DNA of 64,000 nt from Dysgonomonas sp. Marseille-P4361 (lineage in GTDB: Bacteria; Bacteroidota; Bacteroidia; Bacteroidales; Dysgonomonadaceae), in NCBI RefSeq assembly GCF_900343125.1, contig NZ_OPYL01000010.1, positions 1 through 64,000 of the forward strand, written 5' to 3'. This document shows, piece by piece, positions 1-9,183 of the stretch. A program made the translations under genes and the position numbers. How positions within the stretch are numbered: the first letter of the stretch is position 1; the number at the start of each line of letters is the position of its first letter. The notes beneath the pieces were generated by a model. The model was not told the DNA's origin. It saw nothing but the letters and a program-made list of their open reading frames with translations, and did not search any database.

Positions 1-1
1 A

Positions 2-334
2 TATGCTCGAATAACGGGTGATAGCCCATATATATTCCCTATAATCAGAAGTCAAGAGAAGAGTGCATATAATCAGTATCTGTCAGCATTAAGCAGACAA
101 AACAGGTGTTTGAAACAAATTCAAAAACTGGCTGATATAAAAAGACGAATAACCTCACATGTGGCTCGACATACATGGGCAACAATAGCTAAAGAAGAGA
201 ACCTACCCATCTGGACAATTTCGGAAGGACTGGGGCACTCATCTGTTAAGACTACTTATATCTATCTAGCCTCTATCAATCACACACGATTAGACGAAGC
301 AAATGAAATTGTATCCCGTGCTGTGGGCTTCTAA
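2..334 (+). CDS. Tyrosine recombinase, C-terminal part (5' end outside window)
   Basis: The reading frame is open from base 2 and ends with TAA at 332-334. It gives the last 110 residues of a phage-integrase-family recombinase. The catalytic-domain motifs HVARHTW (H-x-x-R), GLGHSS and KTTYIYLA (nucleophilic Tyr) are all present, so this copy keeps an intact active-site C-terminus. The same protein region is encoded at 18902-19233, where it is frameshifted. An invertible promoter segment begins 215 bp after the stop, so the likely job is inversion of that segment. The N-terminal half, start codon and promoter lie left of the window. A methionine start at 110 would give only a fragment and is not the real start. 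Confidence 0.9.
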   Translation, partial: YARITGDSPYIFPIIRSQEKSAYNQYLSALSRQNRCLKQIQKLADIKRRITSHVARHTWATIAKEENLPIWTISEGLGHSSVKTTYIYLASINHTRLDEANEIVSRAVGF

Positions 335-548
335 ACGTTCAATACACTATATCCCAAAACACCAAATTTTACAAAGACATATTAAAAATATAACATTCCT
401 GTTTCAACAAAAGTTATGGGAGGAAACCTTCTATTCCTAAACAGAAGATAATAAAAGAGATCTATTATAACCTATCCTATTATAAGTAATAAAAAACGAA
501 AGGTTGGAAGTAAATCAAAGAATTTTCCTTGATTCTAGAATAGAAAAT

Positions 549-911
549 ATCACTTCCTAAGTGATGTTTTGAAAAAAAAGATATTGATCCTTAGTTGTTT
601 ACATAATCAAGAATCATTAAGTGTTAAATTAAAGTAGTATGTTTACTTCTCTTCCTTTTAACTTATTGATAATGTAATTCTTAAAGAATGGCATAAGGTT
701 ACAAAATAGTTTTCTGTGTAAAGTGATCATGTTGTTGATAGTGAGTATATTAATCTGTAAATATGTGATAGAGGAAAAAGATAAACCTCTTAACTTCTAG
801 CTCATTCGAAACTTGATGAGTTATAAAACATTAAAAAACAATCATTAAAGTTTGGTAAATTATAAAAAAGATTCTACTTTTAACGGCGAACTATATCACT
901 TAGGAAGTGAG
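549..911 (+). other. Invertible promoter segment (phase switch), copy A
   Basis: Two 16-bp inverted repeats bound the segment: TCACTTCCTAAGTGAT at 550-565 and its exact reverse complement at 895-910. Each site is a near-palindrome with 7-bp arms (ATCACTT / AAGTGAT) around a 3-bp asymmetric centre, CCT on the left and AGG on the right. This fits tyrosine-recombinase crossover sites in inverted orientation. The 329 bp between them carry one strong promoter at the right edge, firing outward. The recombinase gene lies just upstream. Locally encoded, invertible promoters ahead of surface loci are well known in Bacteroides; flipping here is inferred from sequence only. Confidence 0.85.
851..882 (+). 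promoter_or_regulatory. Promoter inside invertible segment, pointing at PUL-1 (ON)
   Basis: TTTG at 851-854 and TACTTTTA at 875-882 are separated by 20 nt. This matches the Bacteroidetes sigma consensus TTTG-N19-21-TAnnTTTG at all but the last base. It points right, out of the invertible segment and toward the gene at 1530, so the assembled orientation is ON. Inversion would aim it at the recombinase 3' end. Confidence 0.8.
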
Positions 912-1529
912 CCCTAAAATCTGATCTAGAAAAATACGTATAGGAAGGATAACTATCTTATATGTGATTGATTTATAAAATTTTTATTAATAGGTGTGTT
1001 AATAGTATTAATTATATGATAGCCTTAAAATCTGATTCAATGAAAAATATTTTACTTTTTAACATATTGCTAATTAACTACATGAATATAAATCTTCTAA
1101 TAATAGCAAAAGTACCTATTGTAAACGAGTTAACTTGAAAGACCTTTCAGAAATTAGAAAGTTAGTGAGTTTATATCATAAAGAATCATTCTTTCTTTTG
1201 AATACTATAAGAATACATACTTGTATCGCATTAATCATGCAATATAAATATTAACAAGTTATTTAATATACAGAACCTTAAAATCTATTTATCATGAAAA
1301 ACAACCCCAAAATTGAATAGGCATACATTATTATCCTAAAAGAAGAAATAGGAGTCTTGACTTTGAGTCTTCTAATTATGAAAAAATATGAATTTGCAAA
1401 ATGTCGAAATTTTGTGAATGGGTATGAACAAAATTTCCACATTCGATCTAAAAGTTAAGTTAAGCTTGACTTATCCCTTCTAAAATCTATAATACAATGA
1501 AATAAAGATTTTAATAACTATAATCTAAT
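912..1529 (+). other. Long leader between switch and PUL-1; no clear gene
   Basis: About 620 bp of AT-rich DNA lies between the right inverted repeat and the first PUL-1 gene. A motif like CCTTAAAATCT followed shortly by ATGAAAAA recurs at about 1023 and 1275, with weaker forms near 913 and 1480. The ATG at 1040 opens a 32-codon hydrophobic ORF ending at 1138, and the ATG at 1294 opens only 8 codons. I see no good ribosome binding site or terminator. The stretch is most simply a long 5' UTR; the mini-ORFs may be chance or upstream leader peptides. Confidence 0.4.
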
Positions 1530-2954
1530 ATGAAAAAAACACCAAGTTACACAGAGGCAGCTATTAAGAGACTTCCATATCCTTTAAGAAAAATTACTGC
1601 AAAAAATAGGATAACCCATCTTCTCTTATGTATAGTTACATTTACAGTTATTTTCGTTTCTTGTAAAAACGATGAGCCCATAAGTATAACCCATAACCCT
1701 AATAGTCCTATTGTTCTTACATCATTTAGTCCTGACTCAGGTCATATTGCGGAAATGATTCTATTAGATGGAGAAAACTTTGGTACAGATACTTCCAAAA
1801 TAAAAGTATCTTTCAATGAAAAAAAGGCGGTCGTTCTTAGTTCTACCGGAACCCGAATCTTGGCATTAGTCCCCCGCCTTCCTGGCGACACTTGTTCTAT
1901 TAAAGTGGAAATTGGTGATCAGAAAGGGGAATACACAAATCATTTCCTATACAAAATAGCAGCTAGCGTAACTACAATTGCAGGAAATGGTAACGACCCT
2001 GGAGATAAGCCAGTCTATGATCAGGGGTTAAGCAAATCACAATTGCGTCCTGTATATATAGGTATGGACAAGGAGTTCAATATTTTTGTTACAGATAACC
2101 AAAATAATCTTGTTCGGATAAATGAGGCAGAAAATAGTATAACAGTAGTAGCAAATGGTTCTCAAGGATTCAACCATCGTTGTGCTCCTATTGCTAATCC
2201 AGTAACCAATGTTTTACAGATGGGAGCTGAGGACGAGAATAATCGTGATAAATTTATTTTTTGTGACCCAAATGCCGGTTGGATTCCAAAATTATATTTC
2301 ATAAAAGAGTGGGATTGGAATGGTTATCAGTCTCCAACAGGTACAAACCATACTCATTACGCTTGTCTATATTGCGAAGCTGATGGCAACTATTACACTC
2401 GCTACAACAATGGCTTATTGGTACGAATAGACCCAAAGACATGGAATGCCAGAGCAGTCGGAATGACTCCTAGCGGTGTCACTTATGGAGCAGCAATGCA
2501 TCCTATAAATAAAAATGAATTATGGTTAGCCTATGATAGCGGATCAGGAGAGGTATCTCACAGTATCTGTAGAGTAGATGTTACTTCCGAGACAGTAGGA
2601 GTTGATAAAAAAGGACTTCTAGATTCGTTTGAAAAACTCTCTGGTGCAACCAATGGCGCACACAGAGACGGTCCTCTATCGATGGCCCAATTCAAATCGC
2701 CACGTATGATCAATTTTGATGCTGATGGAAATCTATATGTAGGTGATAACGGAAATCATTGTATACGTATGATTAATACAAATACAATGATGGTAGAAAC
2801 CATAATCGGTATACCTGAAAAGAGCGGTTTTAAAGATGGAAGTAAGGATGAAGCAATGTTTAAAGAGCCTCATGGAATCGTAATTGATGCTGAAGGAATT
2901 ATATATGTATCAGATTATGGGAATAATAGAGTACGCAGAATCGCGATTGAATAA
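1530..2954 (+). CDS. IPT/TIG and NHL-repeat surface lipoprotein, PUL-1
   Basis: A 474-aa SPII lipoprotein. A basic, rather long n-region and a hydrophobic stretch end at the lipobox VSC (Cys45). An immunoglobulin-like IPT/TIG domain follows (about residues 60-138, with DGENFGTD), then NHL-type beta-propeller repeats, clearest near the C-terminus (YVGDNGNHCIRMI about 400 and YVSDYGNNRVRRI about 460). Such proteins occur in many Bacteroidetes PULs beside SusC/SusD and are thought to be surface glycan-binding or accessory proteins; no catalysis is evident. It is the first gene after the invertible promoter, 18 bp ahead of susC. A paralogue of the same size opens PUL-2 at 20204. An internal start nearer the hydrophobic segment is possible. 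Confidence 0.85.
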   Translation: MKKTPSYTEAAIKRLPYPLRKITAKNRITHLLLCIVTFTVIFVSCKNDEPISITHNPNSPIVLTSFSPDSGHIAEMILLDGENFGTDTSKIKVSFNEKKAVVLSSTGTRILALVPRLPGDTCSIKVEIGDQKGEYTNHFLYKIAASVTTIAGNGNDPGDKPVYDQGLSKSQLRPVYIGMDKEFNIFVTDNQNNLVRINEAENSITVVANGSQGFNHRCAPIANPVTNVLQMGAEDENNRDKFIFCDPNAGWIPKLYFIKEWDWNGYQSPTGTNHTHYACLYCEADGNYYTRYNNGLLVRIDPKTWNARAVGMTPSGVTYGAAMHPINKNELWLAYDSGSGEVSHSICRVDVTSETVGVDKKGLLDSFEKLSGATNGAHRDGPLSMAQFKSPRMINFDADGNLYVGDNGNHCIRMINTNTMMVETIIGIPEKSGFKDGSKDEAMFKEPHGIVIDAEGIIYVSDYGNNRVRRIAIE

Positions 2955-2972
2955 ATAAAACATATTTAAATA

Positions 2973-5900
2973 ATGAGTAATATGCATAAAATATATTATT
3001 GTTTACTGATTTTATTCTTAGCAGTATCCTCCTCACTATCTGCACAAGAATCGACTTACACAATAGAAGGAAAAATCTATGATGAGATGGGACCTTTAAT
3101 TGGTGTTACAGTATCAATTAAAAGTAAGATAGGGACAGCCATGAGCGATATAGATGGGAAATTTTCAATCAAAGCTTCCCGTGGAGACTGGTTAGTTTTT
3201 TCTTATGTTGGTTATGAGACTCAAGAGTGGCTTGTAACAGAAAACAAAAAGGACTTAGACATAAAATTAGCTGTCAAAACCCAAGAGATGGAGGAAATTG
3301 TGATAACAGGAACAGGAGCTCAACGAAAAATATCTACTGTAGCTGCGATTTCTACTGTTTCTCCGTCAGAGCTGCAAACGCCAAGCCCTTCAATAGCGAA
3401 TATGCTAGGAGGAAAAGTAGCTGGTATTATTTCTATGGTGAGTAGCGGAGAGCCAGGTCAGAATCTTGCCGAATTTTGGGTACGGGGAAGAGGTACTTTT
3501 GGTGCAAACGATGGAGCTCTTGTGCTTGTCGATGGTTTACCTGGAGATATAAATACAATTGACCCTGCGGATATTGAAAGTTTTTCTGTTCTCAAAGATG
3601 CTTCGGCAACAGCTGTGTATGGAGTTCGAGGTGCAAATGGAGTAATAATTGTGACAACGAAGCGTGGACAATCAGGCAAACTGAGAATTACGGGTAGAGC
3701 TAATGTATCGGTATCTCACTTAAGACGTCTTCCTGAATATCTCAGAGCTCATGATTATGCAATGCTCACAAATGAAGCCTATCAGGCGCGAAATGAAGAT
3801 CCAGCTTACAGCCCTATTGAGATGCAAGTAATCAAAGATGGATTAGACACAGATCTTTATCCGGATGTTGACTGGCAGGGAGAAATTGTCAAAAATGTAT
3901 CATTCAAACAAAAATATTATGTCAGTGCTCAGGGAGGAGGTGATGTAGCCAGATATTTTGTAAGCCTCGATGCTTCTAATGAATCAGCTGCTTATAAAAC
4001 AGAAAAGAATAATCCTTATGCCACTAACGCTGGATTCAATGACTATTCATTCCGTTTGAACTTAGATATAAACCTTACAAAAAGTACTGTTTTATATTTC
4101 GGGTCAAATGCTTATTTATCAATGAATAAACGCCCGGGAATGATGAATACAGACGGTATATGGATTGCTCAGGCTGCATATACACCTCTGCTTTTCCCTC
4201 TTCAATATTCTAATGGTCAGTTACCTGCAGCCACAACTACAAGCGGATCCTCTCCGTACGTTATGATAAACCATTCGGGAAAGACAGATATCAATCGTAA
4301 TACAGAACAATTCACCATGCGTCTCGAGCAAGACCTGTCTATGCTAACTAAAGGCTTATCCGTTCATGTACAAGGAGCTTATGACCGAGAAGGGGAGCTT
4401 ACAGAGCGACGCTATTATCAGCCTGCTCAGTACAGAGCGATCGGACGAAACAGTAAAGGCGAATTGCTGACCCGCGAAATAGTAGCGAAAGGTACAGATG
4501 CTTTCTATAGCTCTTATGAAAAGCAATACCGAAAGTTTTACTTCGAATCTAAAGCATTATACAATCGAATATTCGATGAAAAACACCGGGTAGGAGGATT
4601 ATTAAGATTCGAGATAGAAAACAAACAGTGGTCAGACCAAACAGCTTTAAATCTTAACCGGAGTTTAGCGATGATACCCGAAAAATATATAGGCCTATCA
4701 GGTCAAGTAGAATACAGTTACAATGATACTTACCTCACAGCTCTTAACTTTGGGTACAATGGCACAGAGAATTTCATCCCGGGAAAACAATTTGGTTTTT
4801 TCCCTTCAGTCTCTATCGGATGGATTCCAACCGGATACGAATGGGTAAAAGAAAACCTCCCTTGGCTTGATATTTTCAAAATAAGAGCATCTTATGGAGT
4901 AGTAGGGAACGATAAACTCGTCAGGGATCCGGATGGGAAGCTACGTCGTTTCCCTTATTTAGACCGAATTAATTCAGGATACGTTTACCCATGGGGCTCC
5001 GGAAGACTTGAAAGTATTGGTATTTCTTTGGTTGGTGCTAATAATTTAATATGGGAAAAAGAGAAAAAAACCAATCTAGGTTTTGACTTTCAATTCTTAA
5101 AAAATGCATTAACATTAACAGTAGATTTCTTCAAAGACAAACGTGAAGGTATATTTCAAGAGCGTGTACAAGTGCCTGATTATGTAGGATTGACAAACAA
5201 TCCTTTCGGGAATGTGGGGGAAATGTCAAAATGGGGATCAGACGGAACTATTTCGTATACTCATGATATCAACAAAGACATGTCTTTTACTATACGTGGG
5301 AATTACACTTTCACAAGAAACAAGATCGAAAATTGGGAGCAAACATATAATAAATACCCATATCAAGACCTTACAGGTGTTCCCCTTAATACAGTAAGAG
5401 GATACCAATGTATTGGTTTTTTCAAAGATGAAGATGATATTAAATACAGCCCTAAACAAAGCTGGGGCACAGTGTTGCCGGGAGATCTTAAATACAAAGA
5501 TATGAATGGCGATGGAAAAATAGATGTGGACGACCAAGTTCCTATTGCTCACGAAAGACTACCTCAGATTATGTATGGGTTTGGAGGAGAGTTTCGCTAC
5601 AAAAATGTATCTCTTGGATTTTTATTTAAAGGTACAGGGAAGACCGATTATTTTCGCAATAGTGTAGGATATGTGCCTTTTGCGGATGGTGAATTAGGAA
5701 ATGTTCTTACTCGTTTCAACGATCCTTCTACTCGATGGATACCAAGATCTTATGCAGAAGCAAATGGTATAGACCTATCGTTAGCCGAAAATCCGAATGC
5801 AACTTTACCTCGCTTGCAATACGGATGGAATGAAAATAATATGCAAACTTCAGATTTCTGGAAGGGGGATGCCAAATATCTACGTCTTCAGGAAGTAGTG

Positions 5901-6089
5901 ATTAATTACAACCTAAAGAATGAATATCTGAAGAAAGTAGGTATATCTTCTATGGATTTACAGCTAGTTGGTAACAATCTGATAATATGGGACAAAGTGA
6001 AAGATTTCGATCCGGAACAAGCCCATCATACAGGAAAAAAATACCCTATTCCTTCGGTATATTCATTCCAGTTATACCTACACTTCTAG
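2973..6089 (+). CDS. SusC-like TonB-dependent outer-membrane transporter, PUL-1
   Basis: A 1038-aa protein with a signal peptide ending SLSAQ at about residue 25, a carboxypeptidase-regulatory-like domain (about 30-105), the stretch EEIVITGTG before the plug, and a plug domain with VRGRGTFG, LVLVDGLPG and SVLKDASATAVYGVRGANG (about 115-235). A long C-terminal region of alternating strands, typical of the 22-strand barrel, ends in aromatic FQLYLHF. SusC proteins import oligosaccharides across the outer membrane with SusD as lid, powered by TonB-ExbBD. Length is normal for the family. The susD gene follows by 25 bp. It is clearly paralogous to the SusC at 21658. The substrate cannot be read from sequence. 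Confidence 0.95.
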   Translation: MSNMHKIYYCLLILFLAVSSSLSAQESTYTIEGKIYDEMGPLIGVTVSIKSKIGTAMSDIDGKFSIKASRGDWLVFSYVGYETQEWLVTENKKDLDIKLAVKTQEMEEIVITGTGAQRKISTVAAISTVSPSELQTPSPSIANMLGGKVAGIISMVSSGEPGQNLAEFWVRGRGTFGANDGALVLVDGLPGDINTIDPADIESFSVLKDASATAVYGVRGANGVIIVTTKRGQSGKLRITGRANVSVSHLRRLPEYLRAHDYAMLTNEAYQARNEDPAYSPIEMQVIKDGLDTDLYPDVDWQGEIVKNVSFKQKYYVSAQGGGDVARYFVSLDASNESAAYKTEKNNPYATNAGFNDYSFRLNLDINLTKSTVLYFGSNAYLSMNKRPGMMNTDGIWIAQAAYTPLLFPLQYSNGQLPAATTTSGSSPYVMINHSGKTDINRNTEQFTMRLEQDLSMLTKGLSVHVQGAYDREGELTERRYYQPAQYRAIGRNSKGELLTREIVAKGTDAFYSSYEKQYRKFYFESKALYNRIFDEKHRVGGLLRFEIENKQWSDQTALNLNRSLAMIPEKYIGLSGQVEYSYNDTYLTALNFGYNGTENFIPGKQFGFFPSVSIGWIPTGYEWVKENLPWLDIFKIRASYGVVGNDKLVRDPDGKLRRFPYLDRINSGYVYPWGSGRLESIGISLVGANNLIWEKEKKTNLGFDFQFLKNALTLTVDFFKDKREGIFQERVQVPDYVGLTNNPFGNVGEMSKWGSDGTISYTHDINKDMSFTIRGNYTFTRNKIENWEQTYNKYPYQDLTGVPLNTVRGYQCIGFFKDEDDIKYSPKQSWGTVLPGDLKYKDMNGDGKIDVDDQVPIAHERLPQIMYGFGGEFRYKNVSLGFLFKGTGKTDYFRNSVGYVPFADGELGNVLTRFNDPSTRWIPRSYAEANGIDLSLAENPNATLPRLQYGWNENNMQTSDFWKGDAKYLRLQEVVINYNLKNEYLKKVGISSMDLQLVGNNLIIWDKVKDFDPEQAHHTGKKYPIPSVYSFQLYLHF

Positions 6090-6114
6090 ATAGTAATATT
6101 ATAAAAAAACAGAT

Positions 6115-8142
6115 ATGAATGTAAAAGTATATACTATAAAAAAAACTATAACAACCAAGATCTTCTGTATTGTTATAGCAATCACATGCGGTTTAAATTC
6201 CTGCGATTATCTTAATATCGATAAATATCTTGATGACGAGTTGCCTTACGATTCAATATTCTCAAACAAGCGTTATATTGAAGCATTTATGTGGAATGCA
6301 GCGAGCCAGTTCCATGATGAAGGAAGCATATATGGATATCCTTATACACCAGGGCCGATGGCAACCGACGAAGCTTTCTGCCTTTTTGGTGCCGGAGAAT
6401 TTCAAGGCATGGCTTATGTTTTAGGAGAACGCAATTCTTCCAACTTAGGGAGTTTAAATAATTGGAAACGATGGTATGTAATAATCCGCCAATGCAATCT
6501 TATATTGAACCGCATTGATGAAGCCTCGGACTGGACAGCTGTAGAGAGATTAAATATCTTATCTCACACCCGGTTTATAAGAGCCTATGCTTACTACAAT
6601 TTAGTGATGAATTTCGGTCCGGTTGTCTTACTCGGAGATGAAACTCTCAACAATAATGAAGACATGCCATATTATGATCGTCCGCGCGACCTTTATGATG
6701 ATTGTATAGAATACATCTGTACCGAATTTGAGGAGGCTTCTCTATATTTACCTGCAAAAACAAATTCTGTTGTCGAATACGGTCGTCCGACAAAAGGAGC
6801 TGCATTGGCCTTAGTAGCCCGGCTAAGATTGATACATGCCAGCGACCTTTACAATGGAGGAGCAAGTGCTCGTATGTATTTTGGAAATTGGAAGCGTAAG
6901 ACTGATGGACAGAATTATATTCAGCAAACAGCAGATCCTAAACGGTGGGCAGTAGCAGCAGCTGCTGCCAAGCGAGTTATTGATTTAAAAGACAGTGGTG
7001 TAAGTCTTTATAAGCTGCATACTGTGGAAAAGAATGATAAGACTCGTCCATTGCCTACAAATGTTGATGATCCTAATTATCACAAACCGTTTCCGGATGG
7101 AGCAGGGGGGATTGATCCATTCCACTCTTATGCTGATATGTTTAATGGAGAAACTGTTGTCAATGTAAATCCGGAGTTTATTTGGGCTAGAAGTTCTGGA
7201 GCGATAACATCATATACACAACATTCTTTCCCTGTTGCTAATGGAGGTTGGAATGGCTTGGCAGTTCCTCAAAAAATCATAGATGCATATGATATGGTAG
7301 ATGGGCGAACCATTAACAATTCAAGCTCAGAGTATCCTTATGATGAAACAGGATTTACATCCTCTGTGTCTGAACTTTACAGTGGCTATCGTTTAAATGC
7401 GAATGTTTACAATATGTATGTTAATCGTGAGGCTCGATTTTATGCTTCTATTGGGTTTAGCGAATGTTTTTGGGAAATGGCATCAACAACAGACAATAGT
7501 CAGAAAAGGCTTACTGTAACCTATTATTCAGACTCTCCTAACGGGAAAGATGGAGCATCGAATCCTCTCGATCATCCTGCTACGGGATATGTATTAAGGA
7601 AATACATCAATCCGCTGGATGCATGGGCTGGGACAGGAAACCAAAGAGTTCCGAAAGGATTTCCGATCATACGCTATGCTGAAATATTACTGGCTTATGC
7701 CGAAGCTTTGAATCAGCTTGGGGGAGAAAGTTATACAATTGAGGTAGAAGGGAAACCCCAAATATTTACAAGAGATATTAATGAAATAAGAAAATCTATC
7801 AACTTGATTCGTTATCGTGCAGGTCTTCCTGGATATAAAGAATCAGACTTGGCTGATGCTAAAGAGGTATTAAATAAAATCAAGAAAGAACGCATGGTCG
7901 AATTACTTCATGAAAATCACAGATATTTTGACGTTCGACGCTGGGGTGATTATGAATCTTCTGAAAGTGAACCTATAAAGGGGATGAACACAGCAGGAAC
8001 AAGGGAATCTTATTATCAGAGGGTAGTACCTATAAGCAATCGTATATCTAATAGAGTTGTTCATAGAAAGATGATTTTTCTTCCTATACCTGAGGTCGAA
8101 ATGAGACGCTTACCTTCATTTGATCAAAACCCTGGATGGTAG
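6115..8142 (+). CDS. SusD-like glycan-binding lipoprotein (RagB/SusD), PUL-1
   Basis: A 675-aa lipoprotein with lipobox NSC (Cys30) after a long hydrophobic signal. It has the usual SusD layout: an N-terminal helical TPR-like scaffold (TRFIRAYAYYNLVMNFGPV about 145-165, where the family has its R-x-x-Y-Y-x-L signature) and a C-terminal domain with YAEILLAYAEALNQ and the RMVELLHENHRYFDVRRWG signature (about 600-620). It ends PGW as many SusDs do. SusD caps the SusC barrel at the cell surface and delivers glycan. It is in the PUL-1 operon and is longer than the 500-600 aa of many family members, as is its paralogue at 24809. Confidence 0.95.
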   Translation: MNVKVYTIKKTITTKIFCIVIAITCGLNSCDYLNIDKYLDDELPYDSIFSNKRYIEAFMWNAASQFHDEGSIYGYPYTPGPMATDEAFCLFGAGEFQGMAYVLGERNSSNLGSLNNWKRWYVIIRQCNLILNRIDEASDWTAVERLNILSHTRFIRAYAYYNLVMNFGPVVLLGDETLNNNEDMPYYDRPRDLYDDCIEYICTEFEEASLYLPAKTNSVVEYGRPTKGAALALVARLRLIHASDLYNGGASARMYFGNWKRKTDGQNYIQQTADPKRWAVAAAAAKRVIDLKDSGVSLYKLHTVEKNDKTRPLPTNVDDPNYHKPFPDGAGGIDPFHSYADMFNGETVVNVNPEFIWARSSGAITSYTQHSFPVANGGWNGLAVPQKIIDAYDMVDGRTINNSSSEYPYDETGFTSSVSELYSGYRLNANVYNMYVNREARFYASIGFSECFWEMASTTDNSQKRLTVTYYSDSPNGKDGASNPLDHPATGYVLRKYINPLDAWAGTGNQRVPKGFPIIRYAEILLAYAEALNQLGGESYTIEVEGKPQIFTRDINEIRKSINLIRYRAGLPGYKESDLADAKEVLNKIKKERMVELLHENHRYFDVRRWGDYESSESEPIKGMNTAGTRESYYQRVVPISNRISNRVVHRKMIFLPIPEVEMRRLPSFDQNPGW

Positions 8143-8229
8143 TAATTAATAGCATTTGTACTATGAAAAGCCAATAGTATATAGATTATATAATGGCATT
8201 TAGTATTTTAAAGATTAAATTTTATTCAA

Positions 8230-9168
8230 ATGAAATATAAAAAAATCATAAAATCATTACTTCTTGTAGCTCTTGTTTCAACAGTATTATCCTGTAATAA
8301 AGATGAAGTTTTTGAAAGAGAACAATACAAGAATGTTATAGCTTTACTCAGTGATGATGGGTTTAATATTTTTTCAGAGGAGATAGATCTTTCTGAAGAA
8401 AGCCCTAATGGCTATATATCTGCGTCTTGTGGAGGTGCTTTGCCAATTACAGAACCGGTTCAAATTGAGATTATCGAAGATAAGAATCTCATCGATGCAT
8501 ACAACCTTAGTAACTTCGATACTGAAGCTGAGCGTTATGCTATCTACTTGGATAAGGACAGATATAATATAGATAATTCAGAGATAATAATACCTGCAGG
8601 GGAAAGAGGTGGTAGAATGAAAATTCAGCTAAATGTATTAGGACTATCTCCTGACTCTACCTATCTGATCCCTTTTAAAGCAAATACCATTTCTGCTTAC
8701 GAAATGAATATTGAAAAGAGCACGATACTGTATCGTATATTTTTGAAGAATTATTATGCCAGTACAAAGTCAGGATATACATACTACAACCATAAAGGAG
8801 TAAAGGATGGTATCAGCACGATGTTACAGAAACCTGTTTTTCCTGTTGCCAAAAATGAGGTGCGAACTTTTGCTGGTATCAAACAATTCCAGTCTGAAGA
8901 AAAATTAATAAACCAATGGTCGATTAAGCTCGTGGTTGGAGAAGATAATAAAGTGACAATACTTCCTTGGAATACATCTCAGTATGGGATTAAGATCAAT
9001 CAAATCGATGATGACCCCTTATACCCCAATATTTTCTTTATAGAAGATACTGGATATAAAACCTTCAAAACGTTTCTACTCCGCTATGACTATGTTGATC
9101 CGGATGATAAAAAAACTTATCGAATGCAGGAAGAGTTAAGATTGGAATTTAATGAAAGAGAAGAATAA
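8230..9168 (+). CDS. DUF1735-type PUL surface lipoprotein
   Basis: A 312-aa lipoprotein with lipobox LSC (Cys22). The first half reads as the DUF1735 / BT_3987-like N-terminal domain often found in the SusE position of PULs; the second half is beta-rich, with FRMQEEL-like strands at the end. No catalytic motif is visible. Proteins of this kind bind glycan at the surface or help SusCD. It lies 87 bp after susD, in the same direction, with no terminator between, so it should belong to the PUL-1 operon. The domain name is from family resemblance and is less certain than the lipoprotein call. Confidence 0.7.
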   Translation: MKYKKIIKSLLLVALVSTVLSCNKDEVFEREQYKNVIALLSDDGFNIFSEEIDLSEESPNGYISASCGGALPITEPVQIEIIEDKNLIDAYNLSNFDTEAERYAIYLDKDRYNIDNSEIIIPAGERGGRMKIQLNVLGLSPDSTYLIPFKANTISAYEMNIEKSTILYRIFLKNYYASTKSGYTYYNHKGVKDGISTMLQKPVFPVAKNEVRTFAGIKQFQSEEKLINQWSIKLVVGEDNKVTILPWNTSQYGIKINQIDDDPLYPNIFFIEDTGYKTFKTFLLRYDYVDPDDKKTYRMQEELRLEFNEREE

Positions 9169-9183
9169 ATTAAATAATATGAT

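Larger units (their letters stand above)
1..1075 (+). repeat. Long direct repeat, copy A (with 18901-19975)
   Basis: Bases 1-1075 match 18901-19975 almost base for base, in the same orientation, offset by 18900 (18899 between about 205 and 980 because of single-base indels). The repeat covers the 3' third of the recombinase gene, the invertible promoter segment and the first part of the operon leader. Similarity stops abruptly inside a small leader ORF. The left end is set by the window edge, so the true repeat is longer. Direct copies of this length can recombine by homology, which would delete or amplify the 18.9 kb between them. Confidence 0.93.
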
